38,704 nucleotides of DNA from Candidatus Ventrenecus stercoripullorum (GTDB lineage Bacteria; Bacillota_I; Bacilli_A; RF39; UBA660), in contig DVGF01000063.1 in assembly GCA_018712835.1 (NCBI GenBank), forward strand, positions 1 through 38,704, read 5' to 3'. A program made the translations under genes and the position numbers. The notes beneath the pieces were generated by a model, which worked only from the letters and a program-made list of their open reading frames with translations, did no database searches and had not been told where the DNA came from. Of this stretch, positions 1-6,689 are shown in pieces; position 1 is the first letter of the stretch, and each line of letters begins with the position of its first letter.

Positions 1-15
1 TTCTGATATACTCAT
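1..15 (-). CDS. Possible start of a leftward gene, cut by the window edge
   Basis: On the minus strand an ATG at 15-13 opens five codons (Met-Ser-Ile-Ser-Glu) before the window ends. An AGAGG Shine-Dalgarno-like sequence lies at 31-27, which is 11 bases from the ATG and so rather far. AT-rich -10-like sequence lies upstream on the same strand. Nothing can be said about the product. This is a weak call, made because the ATG, the ribosome-binding-like site and the flanking inverted repeat line up. Confidence 0.25.
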
Positions 16-18
16 ATT

Positions 19-82
19 GACAACAACCTCTTTTTATTTTTTTGGTATATTATGATTTTATCATATAGTTTTGGTTGTTGTC
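19..82. repeat. Perfect 10-bp inverted repeat around a possible promoter and ribosome binding site
   Basis: GACAACAACC (19-28) is repeated exactly in inverted form as GGTTGTTGTC (73-82), separated by 44 AT-rich bases. On the minus strand the repeat ends within the AGAGG sequence just ahead of the ATG at 15. It could be a pair of operator half-sites flanking a leftward promoter, or an RNA hairpin that hides the ribosome binding site. A T-run follows on the plus strand, but the long loop makes a plus-strand terminator unlikely. Confidence 0.4.
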
Positions 83-222
83 TTTTTTTATTATTTAAAT
101 TGTAACTTTTATTTTTGGAATATCCCTATAAAGTTGGCCTCCTTAAAACATCTTCAAGTAGAGAAAATAAATTTTAAGAAATAGTTTATTTGTACAAATG
201 ATTGGTACTTAAAAAATATATA

Positions 223-247
223 CAGTATGTCAAACATACTGCTTTTT
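223..247 (+). terminator. Rho-independent terminator
   Basis: CAGTATGT (223-230) and ACATACTG (234-241) form a perfect 8-bp stem with a 3-base loop, followed by C and six T. An AT-rich run on the other side could make it work in both directions. No clear gene ends just upstream on the plus strand, so what it terminates is unknown. The rest of 83-331 shows no gene that I can support. Confidence 0.65.
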
Positions 248-331
248 TCTTGTTATAAAGAAGGATAAGTGATATCATTTACTTAAATACAAAGAATAAA
301 ACAAGGGTGAAGTAGTAAGAAAGGGTGTTTT

Positions 332-487
332 ATTTTAAGTAATTCAAATAACAAAAAGACATCTGCTAAAACTAAAAACTAGCAGGTATCCAAGAAGTTA
401 ACAGAATATGTAACAGAAAGAAACACTTTACATTATTTTTTTGCAAAAGAAACTAAACTAATAATTATTCTTATTTTGTTATTATGA
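332..487 (+). pseudogene. Decayed small ORF with an internal TAG stop
   Basis: One reading frame from an ATT codon at 332 (possibly a mutated ATG, with AAGAAAGG upstream) reads a polar Lys/Ser/Asn-rich stretch and meets TAG at 380-382. The same frame then continues with a Lys/Glu-rich stretch and a strongly hydrophobic tail (Leu-Ile-Ile-Ile-Leu-Ile-Leu-Leu-Leu) to TGA at 485-487. Read through, it would be a protein of about 51 residues with a C-terminal membrane helix. TAG is used as an ordinary stop by other genes here, so this looks like a decayed small membrane-protein gene. The family is unknown and chance is possible. Confidence 0.25.
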
Positions 488-581
488 GATTTGAAATAAA
501 TTAGAAACAAAAACTATGAAAAGAACAGAAAAATAACTAAGAAATAGAAAAAAAGCCAATATAAAAATAGGAGTTGAGGAA

Positions 582-3191
582 ATGTTTTATAAAAAAGAAA
601 CAGAAGAAGTATTGCAAGAATTACATACTTCAGAAAATGGCTTAAATAATAATGAAGTACAAAAACGAAAAGAAAAATATGGAAGAAATGACCTTCCAAA
701 AAAGAAAAGAGAAACAGTATGGCATATATTCTTTAATGAATTCAAAGACCCGATTGTTATATTACTGATGGTTGCCATTTTAGCCTCTTTCATTGTTGGA
801 GAAGTAATGGATGCAGTTGCCATTCTATTTATTGTTTTATTAGATGCTTGCATGGGAACTTATCAAGAAAACAAAGCAAATAAAACAGCAGAAGCTCTAG
901 CAAACTTAGTAAAAACAAAAGTAGCAGTCATAAGAAATGGTAAAACAAATTCCGTTGATGCAGAAGAAGTCACGATTGGTGATATTGTCTTACTAGAAAG
1001 TGGCGATAAAGTAAGTGCTGATATAAGACTTTTAGAAACCTACAATCTAAAAATAAATGAGTCAGTTTTAACAGGAGAAAGTACAGAAGTTCACAAAATC
1101 GCAGAAGCATTACTAGATGAAGAACTGACAATTTCTGACCAAAAAAATATGGCGTTTTCTGGAACAACTGTTGTTAGGGGACGGGCCAAGGGAGTAATTG
1201 TCGGGATTGGATTAAATACAGAACTTGGTAAAATCGCTGATAGCATGAACCAAACAGAAGACGAAAAATCCCCACTTACTATTCGTGTAGAAAAACTATC
1301 AAAACAAATTAGTATTCTAGTATTAATCATCGCCGTGTTAATTGCAACATTATTAATTATCAAAGATGTTCCTTACGATGAAATTTTCTTAAGTGTTATA
1401 GCGCTCGCCGTATCAGCAATGCCAGAGGGACTTCCTCTAGCACTTACAATGGCGCTTACTATTGCTTCAAATAAAATGGCAAAGAAGAATGTAATCGTAA
1501 GAAAGCTAAATGCAGCCGAGTCTCTAGGAAGTTGTACAGTTATTGCTTCGGATAAAACTGGAACCCTTACAATTAACGAACAAACAGCTAAAAAAATCAT
1601 ATTTCCAGATGACCGAGAATACATCGTTGACGAAAGTGGAATAGTAGGAGAAGAAAAACTAGACACGTCTTCCAAAAAAGATATTGCTGGGTTAGCATTT
1701 TTAGGTGGTATTAACAATGAAGCAAGTATCGAAGATGGTAAAAAAGAAGGAGATGCCATCGATGTAGCATTTTTAATATTTGCCAAGAAATTAAATGTAA
1801 CACTTACCGATGCTAAAATTATTACCATGCTTCCATATGAGTCAGAAAATAAATATTCTGCAGTATTCTATGAACAAGATGGTGAAACTTACGCTACTGT
1901 AAAAGGTTCCTTAGAAACCGTTTGTTCTTTCTGCGATAAGGTAGATGAAAAGAATTTAAATAAACAAAACGAAGCCTTAGCAAAAGCTGGCTTTAGAATG
2001 ATTGCCCTAGCTTCAGGACGTGTTCCTAAAAAGAACGAATATACAGCCTCTGATTTAAAAAATTTAACATACAAAGGAATGCTTGCTTTCATAGATCCAA
2101 TTAGAAAAGAAGCAATTTCTTCTATCAAAGAATGTCGTGAGGCAGGCATTAAAGTATTAATGATTACAGGAGACCATCCTTTAACCGCACTTTCTATCGC
2201 AAAAGATATAGGATTAGCTACAAAAGAAAGCGAAGTCACAACAGGATTAGAAATAGAAAGCGAATTTGCGAAAGGTGAAAAAAGCTTTGATAAATTCATC
2301 AAACAAAAACGTGTCTTTGCAAGAGTAACACCAATAGAGAAATTGCATATTGTAGAATCTCTCAAAAGACAAGGAGAATTTGTCGCCGTAACAGGTGACG
2401 GAGTAAACGATGCTCCAGCTCTAAAAGCCGCGAATATTGGAGTTGCCATGGGTAGCGGAACTGATATTGCGAGAGAAACTGCCGATATGATTATTGTAGA
2501 TGATAATTTTACATCTATTGTTGCCGGTGTTATGGAAGGACGAATTGCTTATGCTAACATTCGTAAAATTATTTACTTCCTAATCTCTTGTGGAGTAGCA
2601 GAAGTAGTATTCTTCTTAATATCGATACTTTTAAATCTTCCTATGCCACTTGTAGCTATACAATTACTATGGCTAAATGTAGTAACAGATGGTATTCAAG
2701 ACTTTGCATTATCCTTTGAAAAAGGAACAAAAGATATTTTGAAACAACCACCAATCAAACCACAAGAAAGTATTTTTAACAAAACATTATTACAAGAAAT
2801 ATTAGTGGCCGGAGGAATTATCGGAATTATTGTTTTAATAGTATGGTACTATCTAATCGATGTAGTTGCTATGGATACAGAAATGGCAAGAGGTTACACC
2901 ATGTGCTTAATGGTATTTATCCAAAATATTCATGTCTTTAATTGTCGAAGTGAAGACAAATCTGCGTTTAAAGTACCACTTAAAAATAACTGGCTTATCG
3001 TTGGTGGAGTAGTGTGTTCCATAATCCTTCAAATTATAGTAATGGAAGTACCATTCTTATCACAGTTTTTACAAACGACATCCATTCCATTTAGTAATTT
3101 AGTATATTTATTCTTAATAGCTTGTTCTATATTAGTGCTAGTAGAAATCTATAAAAGAATAAATCATTCTGTCAAAAACGCAAAAGCATAA
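582..3191 (+). CDS. P-type calcium-transporting ATPase (PacL/PMCA-like)
   Basis: Plasma-membrane pump of 869 residues that should export Ca2+ (or a similar cation) at the cost of ATP. Visible in order: the cation-ATPase N-terminal region (1-70), first membrane hairpin (about 58-95), actuator-domain TGES (164-167), membrane segment M4 with PEGLP (281-285), the phosphorylated Asp324 in DKTGTLT, the MTGDHP hinge (about 528-533), GDGVNDAP (about 605-612), then the M5-M10 bundle. M6 reads NVVTDG, keeping the Asn and Asp that ligate Ca2+ in this family. Length is normal. The start has GGAGTTGAGG just upstream. The stop codon lies inside a terminator loop, so it is probably a single-gene unit. I saw no strong consensus promoter in 490-580. 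Sodium or mixed specificity cannot be excluded. Confidence 0.93.
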   Translation: MFYKKETEEVLQELHTSENGLNNNEVQKRKEKYGRNDLPKKKRETVWHIFFNEFKDPIVILLMVAILASFIVGEVMDAVAILFIVLLDACMGTYQENKANKTAEALANLVKTKVAVIRNGKTNSVDAEEVTIGDIVLLESGDKVSADIRLLETYNLKINESVLTGESTEVHKIAEALLDEELTISDQKNMAFSGTTVVRGRAKGVIVGIGLNTELGKIADSMNQTEDEKSPLTIRVEKLSKQISILVLIIAVLIATLLIIKDVPYDEIFLSVIALAVSAMPEGLPLALTMALTIASNKMAKKNVIVRKLNAAESLGSCTVIASDKTGTLTINEQTAKKIIFPDDREYIVDESGIVGEEKLDTSSKKDIAGLAFLGGINNEASIEDGKKEGDAIDVAFLIFAKKLNVTLTDAKIITMLPYESENKYSAVFYEQDGETYATVKGSLETVCSFCDKVDEKNLNKQNEALAKAGFRMIALASGRVPKKNEYTASDLKNLTYKGMLAFIDPIRKEAISSIKECREAGIKVLMITGDHPLTALSIAKDIGLATKESEVTTGLEIESEFAKGEKSFDKFIKQKRVFARVTPIEKLHIVESLKRQGEFVAVTGDGVNDAPALKAANIGVAMGSGTDIARETADMIIVDDNFTSIVAGVMEGRIAYANIRKIIYFLISCGVAEVVFFLISILLNLPMPLVAIQLLWLNVVTDGIQDFALSFEKGTKDILKQPPIKPQESIFNKTLLQEILVAGGIIGIIVLIVWYYLIDVVAMDTEMARGYTMCLMVFIQNIHVFNCRSEDKSAFKVPLKNNWLIVGGVVCSIILQIIVMEVPFLSQFLQTTSIPFSNLVYLFLIACSILVLVEIYKRINHSVKNAKA

Positions 3192-3206
3192 ATTTTTGCG
3201 TTTTTT
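3174..3206 (+). terminator. Rho-independent terminator overlapping the ATPase stop codon
   Basis: AAAAACGCAAAA (3174-3185) pairs perfectly with TTTTGCGTTTTT (3194-3205) around an 8-base loop, with the run of T at its end. The ATPase TAA at 3189-3191 is in the loop, so the last codons of the gene form the terminator. Confidence 0.8.
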
Positions 3207-3208
3207 CT

Positions 3209-3236
3209 TTGCTTTGTATAAAAAGATAAGTATAAT
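3209..3236 (+). promoter_or_regulatory. Sigma-A type promoter for the Nudix gene
   Basis: TTGCTT (3209-3214), a 16-base spacer and TATAAT (3231-3236). Transcription should begin near 3243, only a few bases before the ATG at 3247 or 3253, so the mRNA would be leaderless or nearly so. Confidence 0.65.
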
Positions 3237-3246
3237 ATTGATTGTG

Positions 3247-3744
3247 ATGTATATGGAATTTTACAAACTAAATCATGAAGTTAACAAAAAAGACTTAGAA
3301 CGATTTTCTTATCCTAATCAAGAATTGGGTGTAATTATTCATGTTGAAAATGAAAAGGGAGAGATTTTGCTTCAACAACGCGGGCCAAATTCTCGTGATG
3401 AAAATGGCATGTTTGAAGACATTGGTGGAAAAATAGAGGAAAGTGACGCAACTTTTAAAGATGCAATAAAAAGAGAGTTGATAGAAGAAATAGGAGATAA
3501 AGCACAAATAGAAATTTCTCGTTCTATTGGAATTTTTCATATACCCAAAAAAGATGTATACTGGGTGATGGTAATTTATTTTGGCCTTTATAAAGGTGGA
3601 GATATAAAAGTAATGGAACCAGAAAAATGTCTAGGATATAAATGGTTTTCTCTAGAACAAGCTCTTTCCTCACCAAAAGTAACAAACAGTTGTAAATTTT
3701 TAATTCAAAATATATGCCAATTAGAAGAAATAAAAAGAGATTAA
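3247..3744 (+). CDS. Nudix hydrolase
   Basis: Probable cytosolic Mg2+-dependent pyrophosphohydrolase of about 165 residues acting on a nucleoside diphosphate linked to another group; the substrate cannot be read from sequence. The Nudix box lies at about residues 60-84 (GGKIEE...KRELIEEIGD), with the catalytic REL-EE-G core present but one residue more than usual between the first Gly-Gly and the Arg-Glu-Leu. Downstream hydrophobic strands and a WF motif are typical of the fold. The frame is open back to a TTG at 3196, but that extension runs through the terminator and promoter, so I prefer ATG 3247 (or 3253). No Shine-Dalgarno site is evident, in line with a leaderless message. Confidence 0.85.
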   Translation: MYMEFYKLNHEVNKKDLERFSYPNQELGVIIHVENEKGEILLQQRGPNSRDENGMFEDIGGKIEESDATFKDAIKRELIEEIGDKAQIEISRSIGIFHIPKKDVYWVMVIYFGLYKGGDIKVMEPEKCLGYKWFSLEQALSSPKVTNSCKFLIQNICQLEEIKRD

Positions 3745-3747
3745 AAA

Positions 3748-4545
3748 CTATTCATGATTTGTATTCATTGGATCATTTCTGGATTTAATTCGTATTCGAT
3801 AATGATTTAAATTAATTTTCAAATCACGCGTGGTATATTCATAAAGCTTAGTTGCATATTCTAATTTTTCTTCTATGTCTCCTTGGCAACCAATTGCTTC
3901 AAAGTATAAAGTAATAAAATCTTCTTCCGGAACTTTACCATGACAGAAAGCTTCTCTGTAATCATCATCTGTATAAATTTTATATGCCTTAGTAACAGGA
4001 ATATCTGGACATCCACACAATCTAGAATAAAATTTCCTGATTTTTTCAATAAGTAGATAATATTGATAATCAAAATCAAATCGTCGAACTTTAGCCATTA
4101 TTTTCAATTTACTAAGACGATTTCCAATAATGACAGCCATTTCCTTCGCATCATTTAATTCAAGTGGAGGGAGTGGCTTTTTATATATTTCTAATACATA
4201 ATTTTGCAGTTTTTCAATATAACCATAACGGTCAAACAAAATCTCACCGTAACCAATAATAGGTACAAGAGCATTTTTCTGCATGTAAAAATCATTTTCT
4301 GCCGACTCATATAAATCATATAAAGGCTTTTCAAAATATTCTATTTTAAAACCGTCAATCACGACTGCTCCTCGAATAAACTCTTTCACAGTATTATTCA
4401 TAATAATATGAACATCGATATCTGACAAATCATGGAAAAAACCTGTAGTAGAACTTCCATAAACAATAATCCCTAAAACATTGTCATTAGTAAGATATTT
4501 ATTTTCTTCAATAAATTTTTGTAAAGCGATTCGAAATCTTTCCAT
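3748..4545 (-). CDS. Nucleotidyltransferase of the DNA polymerase beta superfamily (MNT/aminoglycoside-type)
   Basis: Protein of 265 residues. The N-terminal nucleotidyltransferase signature is clear: GSS at 30-32 (Gly-Ser-Ser-x-Thr-Gly) followed by SDIDV with metal-binding Asp42 and Asp44, and a likely third acidic residue in FKIEYF near 68. Residues from about 100 onward are helical, as in aminoglycoside and lincosamide nucleotidyltransferases, where this half binds substrate. It may modify a small molecule or act like a toxin-associated MNT domain, but no HEPN partner is adjacent and I cannot claim resistance. GGTGATGG precedes the ATG. The gene converges on the Nudix gene with 3 bases between stops, and lies downstream, on the same strand, of the structured RNA at 4694-4812. 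Confidence 0.75.
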   Translation of the reverse strand: MERFRIALQKFIEENKYLTNDNVLGIIVYGSSTTGFFHDLSDIDVHIIMNNTVKEFIRGAVVIDGFKIEYFEKPLYDLYESAENDFYMQKNALVPIIGYGEILFDRYGYIEKLQNYVLEIYKKPLPPLELNDAKEMAVIIGNRLSKLKIMAKVRRFDFDYQYYLLIEKIRKFYSRLCGCPDIPVTKAYKIYTDDDYREAFCHGKVPEEDFITLYFEAIGCQGDIEEKLEYATKLYEYTTRDLKINLNHYRIRIKSRNDPMNTNHE

Positions 4546-4693
4546 ACCATCACCCGCGTGGGTTATATTCTATCACAAATAGAAATAGAAGAGTAGTTTT
4601 TTTAAACCTTTAAATTCAAAAAAGCAGAGTAATCATAAACCATAACAAATTTTAAAACTTATATAAAAGATAACCGTGTTATTATAAATCGAT

Positions 4694-4812
4694 TAAAAAA
4701 AGGAAAGTAACCCTTTTGAGTTACTTTCCTTGCCTGAGGGATCCCGTACTTAACATACGATTAGAACATTCGCATATAAAATGCTTGGTTCGATACACCT
4801 CAAAGGTCTTCT
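4694..4812 (-). ncRNA. Structured small RNA with own promoter and terminator, next to a DUF3800 gene
   Basis: On the minus strand a good promoter (TTGTAA at 4846-4841, 16-base spacer, TATAAT at 4824-4819) should start an RNA near 4812. It ends in a 12-bp terminator hairpin (4731-4720 with 4711-4700, then seven U). The body of about 80 nt folds by eye. A basal helix pairs CCTT-TGAGG (4806-4798) with CCTCA...AAGG (4739-4728). A nested arm pairs GAAC with GUUC (4791-4788, 4767-4764) and encloses GCAU/AUGC. A third arm pairs CGUA with UACG (4759-4756, 4748-4745). This is a three-way junction. The AAGG of the basal helix also belongs to the terminator stem, so the two may compete. It fits the 'DUF3800' candidate RNA motifs predicted near DUF3800 genes. 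No good ORF is inside. It could instead be a leader of the nucleotidyltransferase gene downstream. Confidence 0.65.
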
Positions 4813-4832
4813 ATATGCATTATAACATACTT

Positions 4833-5578
4833 TTATGAATTTACAACCGAAATATCTAGTTTTTTTTCACACGAAATATCTAGTTTTTTTTCAACTTTTT
4901 CTTGTTCAAGTTGTTTTAGTGTAGGAGTATGTCCAAATAGTTTAAAAGGGAATTTTGAAATATAAGTTCTATAATATTGTGGAACTCTGCGAGATAAATT
5001 TTCGTTTTCATAATTATATTTTTTCCAAACTAAATTAGCAACATAATCAGCCATTTGAATATCTCTATTGTCTTTTGAGTCCAAATACTTCACTTTAACT
5101 TCTAAGTCCATAAGTTCAAATTCCCATTGTAAAAAAGTTTCTAAATCTTTTAAACTCTTCACAGATGTGTTTCTATTATCTACTCTTAATTCTATATCAT
5201 TTGTTTGCAATATAGGTATATTACATTTAAATAAATATTTGAGCAAGTTTTTAACAAAAAAATTATAAGCAACATTTTCTGAGGCACCGAACTTAGCCAA
5301 GTTATCTTTATCAATTACAATTGCAATTGGAACAACACCTGATAATTCATATAGCTCATTTAAAAATAACGCTTGTTGACTATCATTGATCTTCGAAGAT
5401 TTTAGTTCTATTTTTTCATCAATTGGTATGTTTTTCGCTCTTTAACGATTCCTTCAACTTTTTTATGTGCCGAAGTAACTTTGTGAAGTTCTCTTGTCAT
5501 GAACCCTGCAATAACAAAGTATCTTTCATTTTTTAAATGCATCGCTCCTGATTCATCTAGTACAATGTATGTTTTCAT
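4833..5578 (-). pseudogene. DUF3800 protein, interrupted by a one-base frameshift
   Basis: The gene begins at ATG 5578 and reads an RNase H-like DUF3800 N-terminus (TYIVLDESGAM, then a FVIAGF strand). The frame then breaks at an A5 run (T5 on the plus strand, 5431-5435) and would stop at TAG eight codons later. One extra A, or a -1 shift, gives the continuing frame (NIPIDEKIELKSSKIND, then IAIVIDKDN, and C-terminal QMADYVANLVWK), which is open to 4833. Restored length is about 248 residues. The family is regarded as nuclease-like because of its conserved acidic residues; here the DES, DKDN and MADY acids are all present. An extended -10 lies at 5641-5636. The break may be mutation, sequencing error or programmed slippage. 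The 3' end covers the promoter of the small RNA. Confidence 0.8.
4848..4895. repeat. 24-bp tandem duplication at the 3' end of the DUF3800 gene
   Basis: The 22-base sequence starting CGAAATATCTAG and ending TTTTTTTTCA occurs at 4848-4869 and again at 4872-4893, a 24-base period. In the DUF3800 frame it duplicates eight residues (EKKLDIS plus one). It lies just upstream of the -35 of the small-RNA promoter and looks like a recent slippage event. Confidence 0.8.
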
Positions 5579-5635
5579 ATTTTCTAAATGCCTCTATCTA
5601 TATTATTTATAGAAACTTACAAATTTACTCTAGCT

Positions 5636-5641
5636 ATTATA
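5636..5641 (-). promoter_or_regulatory. Extended -10 promoter element for the DUF3800 gene
   Basis: Minus-strand TGA-TATAAT (TATAAT at 5641-5636) lies about 60 bases upstream of the ATG at 5578. There is no good -35, as is common for extended -10 promoters. AGAGG lies in the leader. Confidence 0.5.
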
Positions 5642-5720
5642 TCAAATCATTCCAAAAAAAGCTTTAGTCTTAAATAAAATTATTTACATTATTTTTCTAT
5701 GAGAATTATATAATAACAAA

Positions 5721-5749
5721 GAAAAAAGCCGAACTTGACTTGTTCGGCT
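5721..5749 (-). terminator. Terminator of the tRNA-Leu gene
   Basis: Minus-strand AGCCGAAC (5749-5742) and GTTCGGCT (5734-5727) form a perfect 8-bp stem with a 7-base loop followed by a T-rich run, starting 12 bases after the tRNA 3' end. Confidence 0.85.
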
Positions 5750-5760
5750 AGATATTACTC

Positions 5761-5847
5761 TGGTGCTTGTGGTGGGACTCGAACCCACACGATATTGCTA
5801 CCACTGGATTTTGAGTCCAGCGCGTCTACCAGTTCCGCCACACAAGC
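5761..5847 (-). tRNA. tRNA-Leu (anticodon CAA)
   Basis: Class II tRNA of 87 bases with encoded CCA. The acceptor stem GCTTGTG pairs with CACAAGC and is followed by A-CCA. The D-arm has GGTAGACGC, and the anticodon stem CTGGA/TCCAG encloses CTCAAAA, giving anticodon CAA, which reads UUG. A long variable arm follows, as expected for leucine, and the T-loop is GGGTTCGAGTCCC. It has its own promoter and terminator. Confidence 0.97.
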
Positions 5848-5860
5848 AAATTACTCAACA

Positions 5861-5866
5861 AGTATA
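5861..5866 (-). promoter_or_regulatory. Promoter of the tRNA-Leu gene
   Basis: Extended -10 TGA-TATACT on the minus strand (5866-5861), with a weak -35 (TATTCA) 17 bases upstream. The start would be about 6 bases before the mature tRNA 5' end at 5847. Confidence 0.5.
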
Positions 5867-5974
5867 TCATACTTTTTTGACTTTGAATAGGAAAAAATTC
5901 AGAAAATATCCAAATTAGACAAGAAAAATGTCAAAAATTAGCAATTTTTTGAAAATAGGCAATTACATTCATAT

Positions 5975-6002
5975 TTGCAAAACAAAAAAAATATGCTATA
6001 AT
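5975..6002 (+). promoter_or_regulatory. Promoter of the HD-domain gene
   Basis: TTGCAA (5975-5980), a 16-base spacer and an extended -10, TGC-TATAAT (5997-6002). It is divergent from the tRNA promoter. The stretch between them (5881-5974) is AT-rich with no gene. Confidence 0.7.
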
Positions 6003-6024
6003 GTGATAGTCCGAGGTGAAAAAG

Positions 6025-6522
6025 ATGAGTTTAAAGAAAACTTATGAATTTAATCAAATCGTTGAGGATATATTAAAACATGAAGAATTTTTGAAACTAC
6101 AACACGAACTCCATCATGGGATAAGTCGTTTTGAACATAGTGTAAGAGTAGCAAAAATGGCATATAGAATGAGTAAAAAACTAGGTATGGACTACGAAAG
6201 AGTCACAAGAGCAGCTTTACTTCACGATTTTTATACAGATGAAGATACATTAAAATATAACGCAAAACAAACTTTAAAAGCACATCCAAGTATTGCTTTA
6301 GATAACGCAAAAAAGTACTTTGATTTAGATAAAATGCAAGAAAATATTATTGAAGCACATATGTTTCCACTTACCAAAAAAATTCCTGCTTATAAAGAAA
6401 GTTGGTTAGTCAGTGGTGCTGATAAAATCGTGGCTACCCATGAAATGTACAGGTACAAAGCACAAATGGCTTTAGGAATATGGCTAATATTTATCTTTAA
6501 CATGATCGCGATCCAAAAATAA
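6025..6522 (+). CDS. HD-domain phosphohydrolase
   Basis: Protein of 165 residues with a metal-dependent HD domain: His38 (FEHSVRVA) and His67-Asp68 (LLHDFYT), followed by helical sequence containing SGADKIVAT near 135. Such small HD proteins hydrolyse phosphate esters; the substrate is unknown. The C-terminal end is strongly hydrophobic (ALGIWLIFIFNMIAI), possibly a membrane or packing helix. The frame opens at GTG 6016, but CCGAGGTG (6010-6017) is the ribosome binding site for ATG 6025. The stop codon lies inside a terminator hairpin. In the same frame after the stop another 31 codons look coding (see the finding), so the gene may once have been longer. Confidence 0.75.
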   Translation: MSLKKTYEFNQIVEDILKHEEFLKLQHELHHGISRFEHSVRVAKMAYRMSKKLGMDYERVTRAALLHDFYTDEDTLKYNAKQTLKAHPSIALDNAKKYFDLDKMQENIIEAHMFPLTKKIPAYKESWLVSGADKIVATHEMYRYKAQMALGIWLIFIFNMIAIQK

Positions 6523-6540
6523 TTGGTATCGCGTTTTTTT
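6507..6540 (+). terminator. Terminator overlapping the HD gene stop
   Basis: CGCGAT (6507-6512) pairs with ATCGCG (6528-6533), extended by CC/GG with one bulged T, followed by seven T. The TAA of the HD gene (6520-6522) is in the loop. Confidence 0.75.
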
Positions 6541-6618
6541 GAAAGTATGGTAAAAAATGAAGAAGATGGAGTAGTAAACTTTTTGAAAGACTACATAGAA
6601 GAGGAGAAAAAGTTTTAA
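6523..6618 (+). pseudogene. Coding-like remnant in frame with the HD gene
   Basis: After the HD gene's TAA, the same frame stays open for 31 codons to TAA at 6616-6618 and reads an acidic helical sequence (SMVKNEEDGVVNFLKDYIEE). An ATG at 6547 has no ribosome binding site. It may be the old C-terminus of the HD protein or the tail of a lost gene. It is short, so the call is weak. Confidence 0.3.
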
Positions 6619-6637
6619 ATATCATGTGAATTTAGAA

Positions 6638-6666
6638 TTGTTATCCCTCCTTTTTTTTGCTATAAT
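6638..6666 (+). promoter_or_regulatory. Promoter of the Tad pilus operon
   Basis: TTGTTA (6638-6643), a 17-base spacer and an extended -10, TGC-TATAAT (6661-6666), 24 bases before the pilin ATG. The seven genes that follow are overlapping or closely packed with no further terminator until 11495, so this should drive the whole operon. Confidence 0.75.
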
Positions 6667-6689
6667 GTTGATAATAAGGGAGTGAGTAT

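Noticed and set aside
28-92. Plus-strand terminator formed by the 10-bp inverted repeat
   Set aside because: The loop of 44 AT-rich bases is too long for an efficient Rho-independent terminator.
587-2449. Several long minus-strand ORFs under the calcium ATPase gene
   Set aside because: They are shadows of a clear gene with complete family motifs and have low-complexity translations.
3196-3246. TTG-started N-terminal extension of the Nudix protein (hydrophobic, like a signal anchor)
   Set aside because: It would be translated from the terminator and promoter sequence itself and lacks a ribosome binding site.
3748-4545. Calling the nucleotidyltransferase an antibiotic-resistance gene
   Set aside because: The fold signature is clear, but substrate cannot be read, and there is no resistance context such as an integron or transposon.
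5721-5749. Plus-strand role of the hairpin as a regulatory site
   Set aside because: It directly follows the tRNA on the minus strand with a T-run on that strand only, so a simple tRNA terminator explains it.
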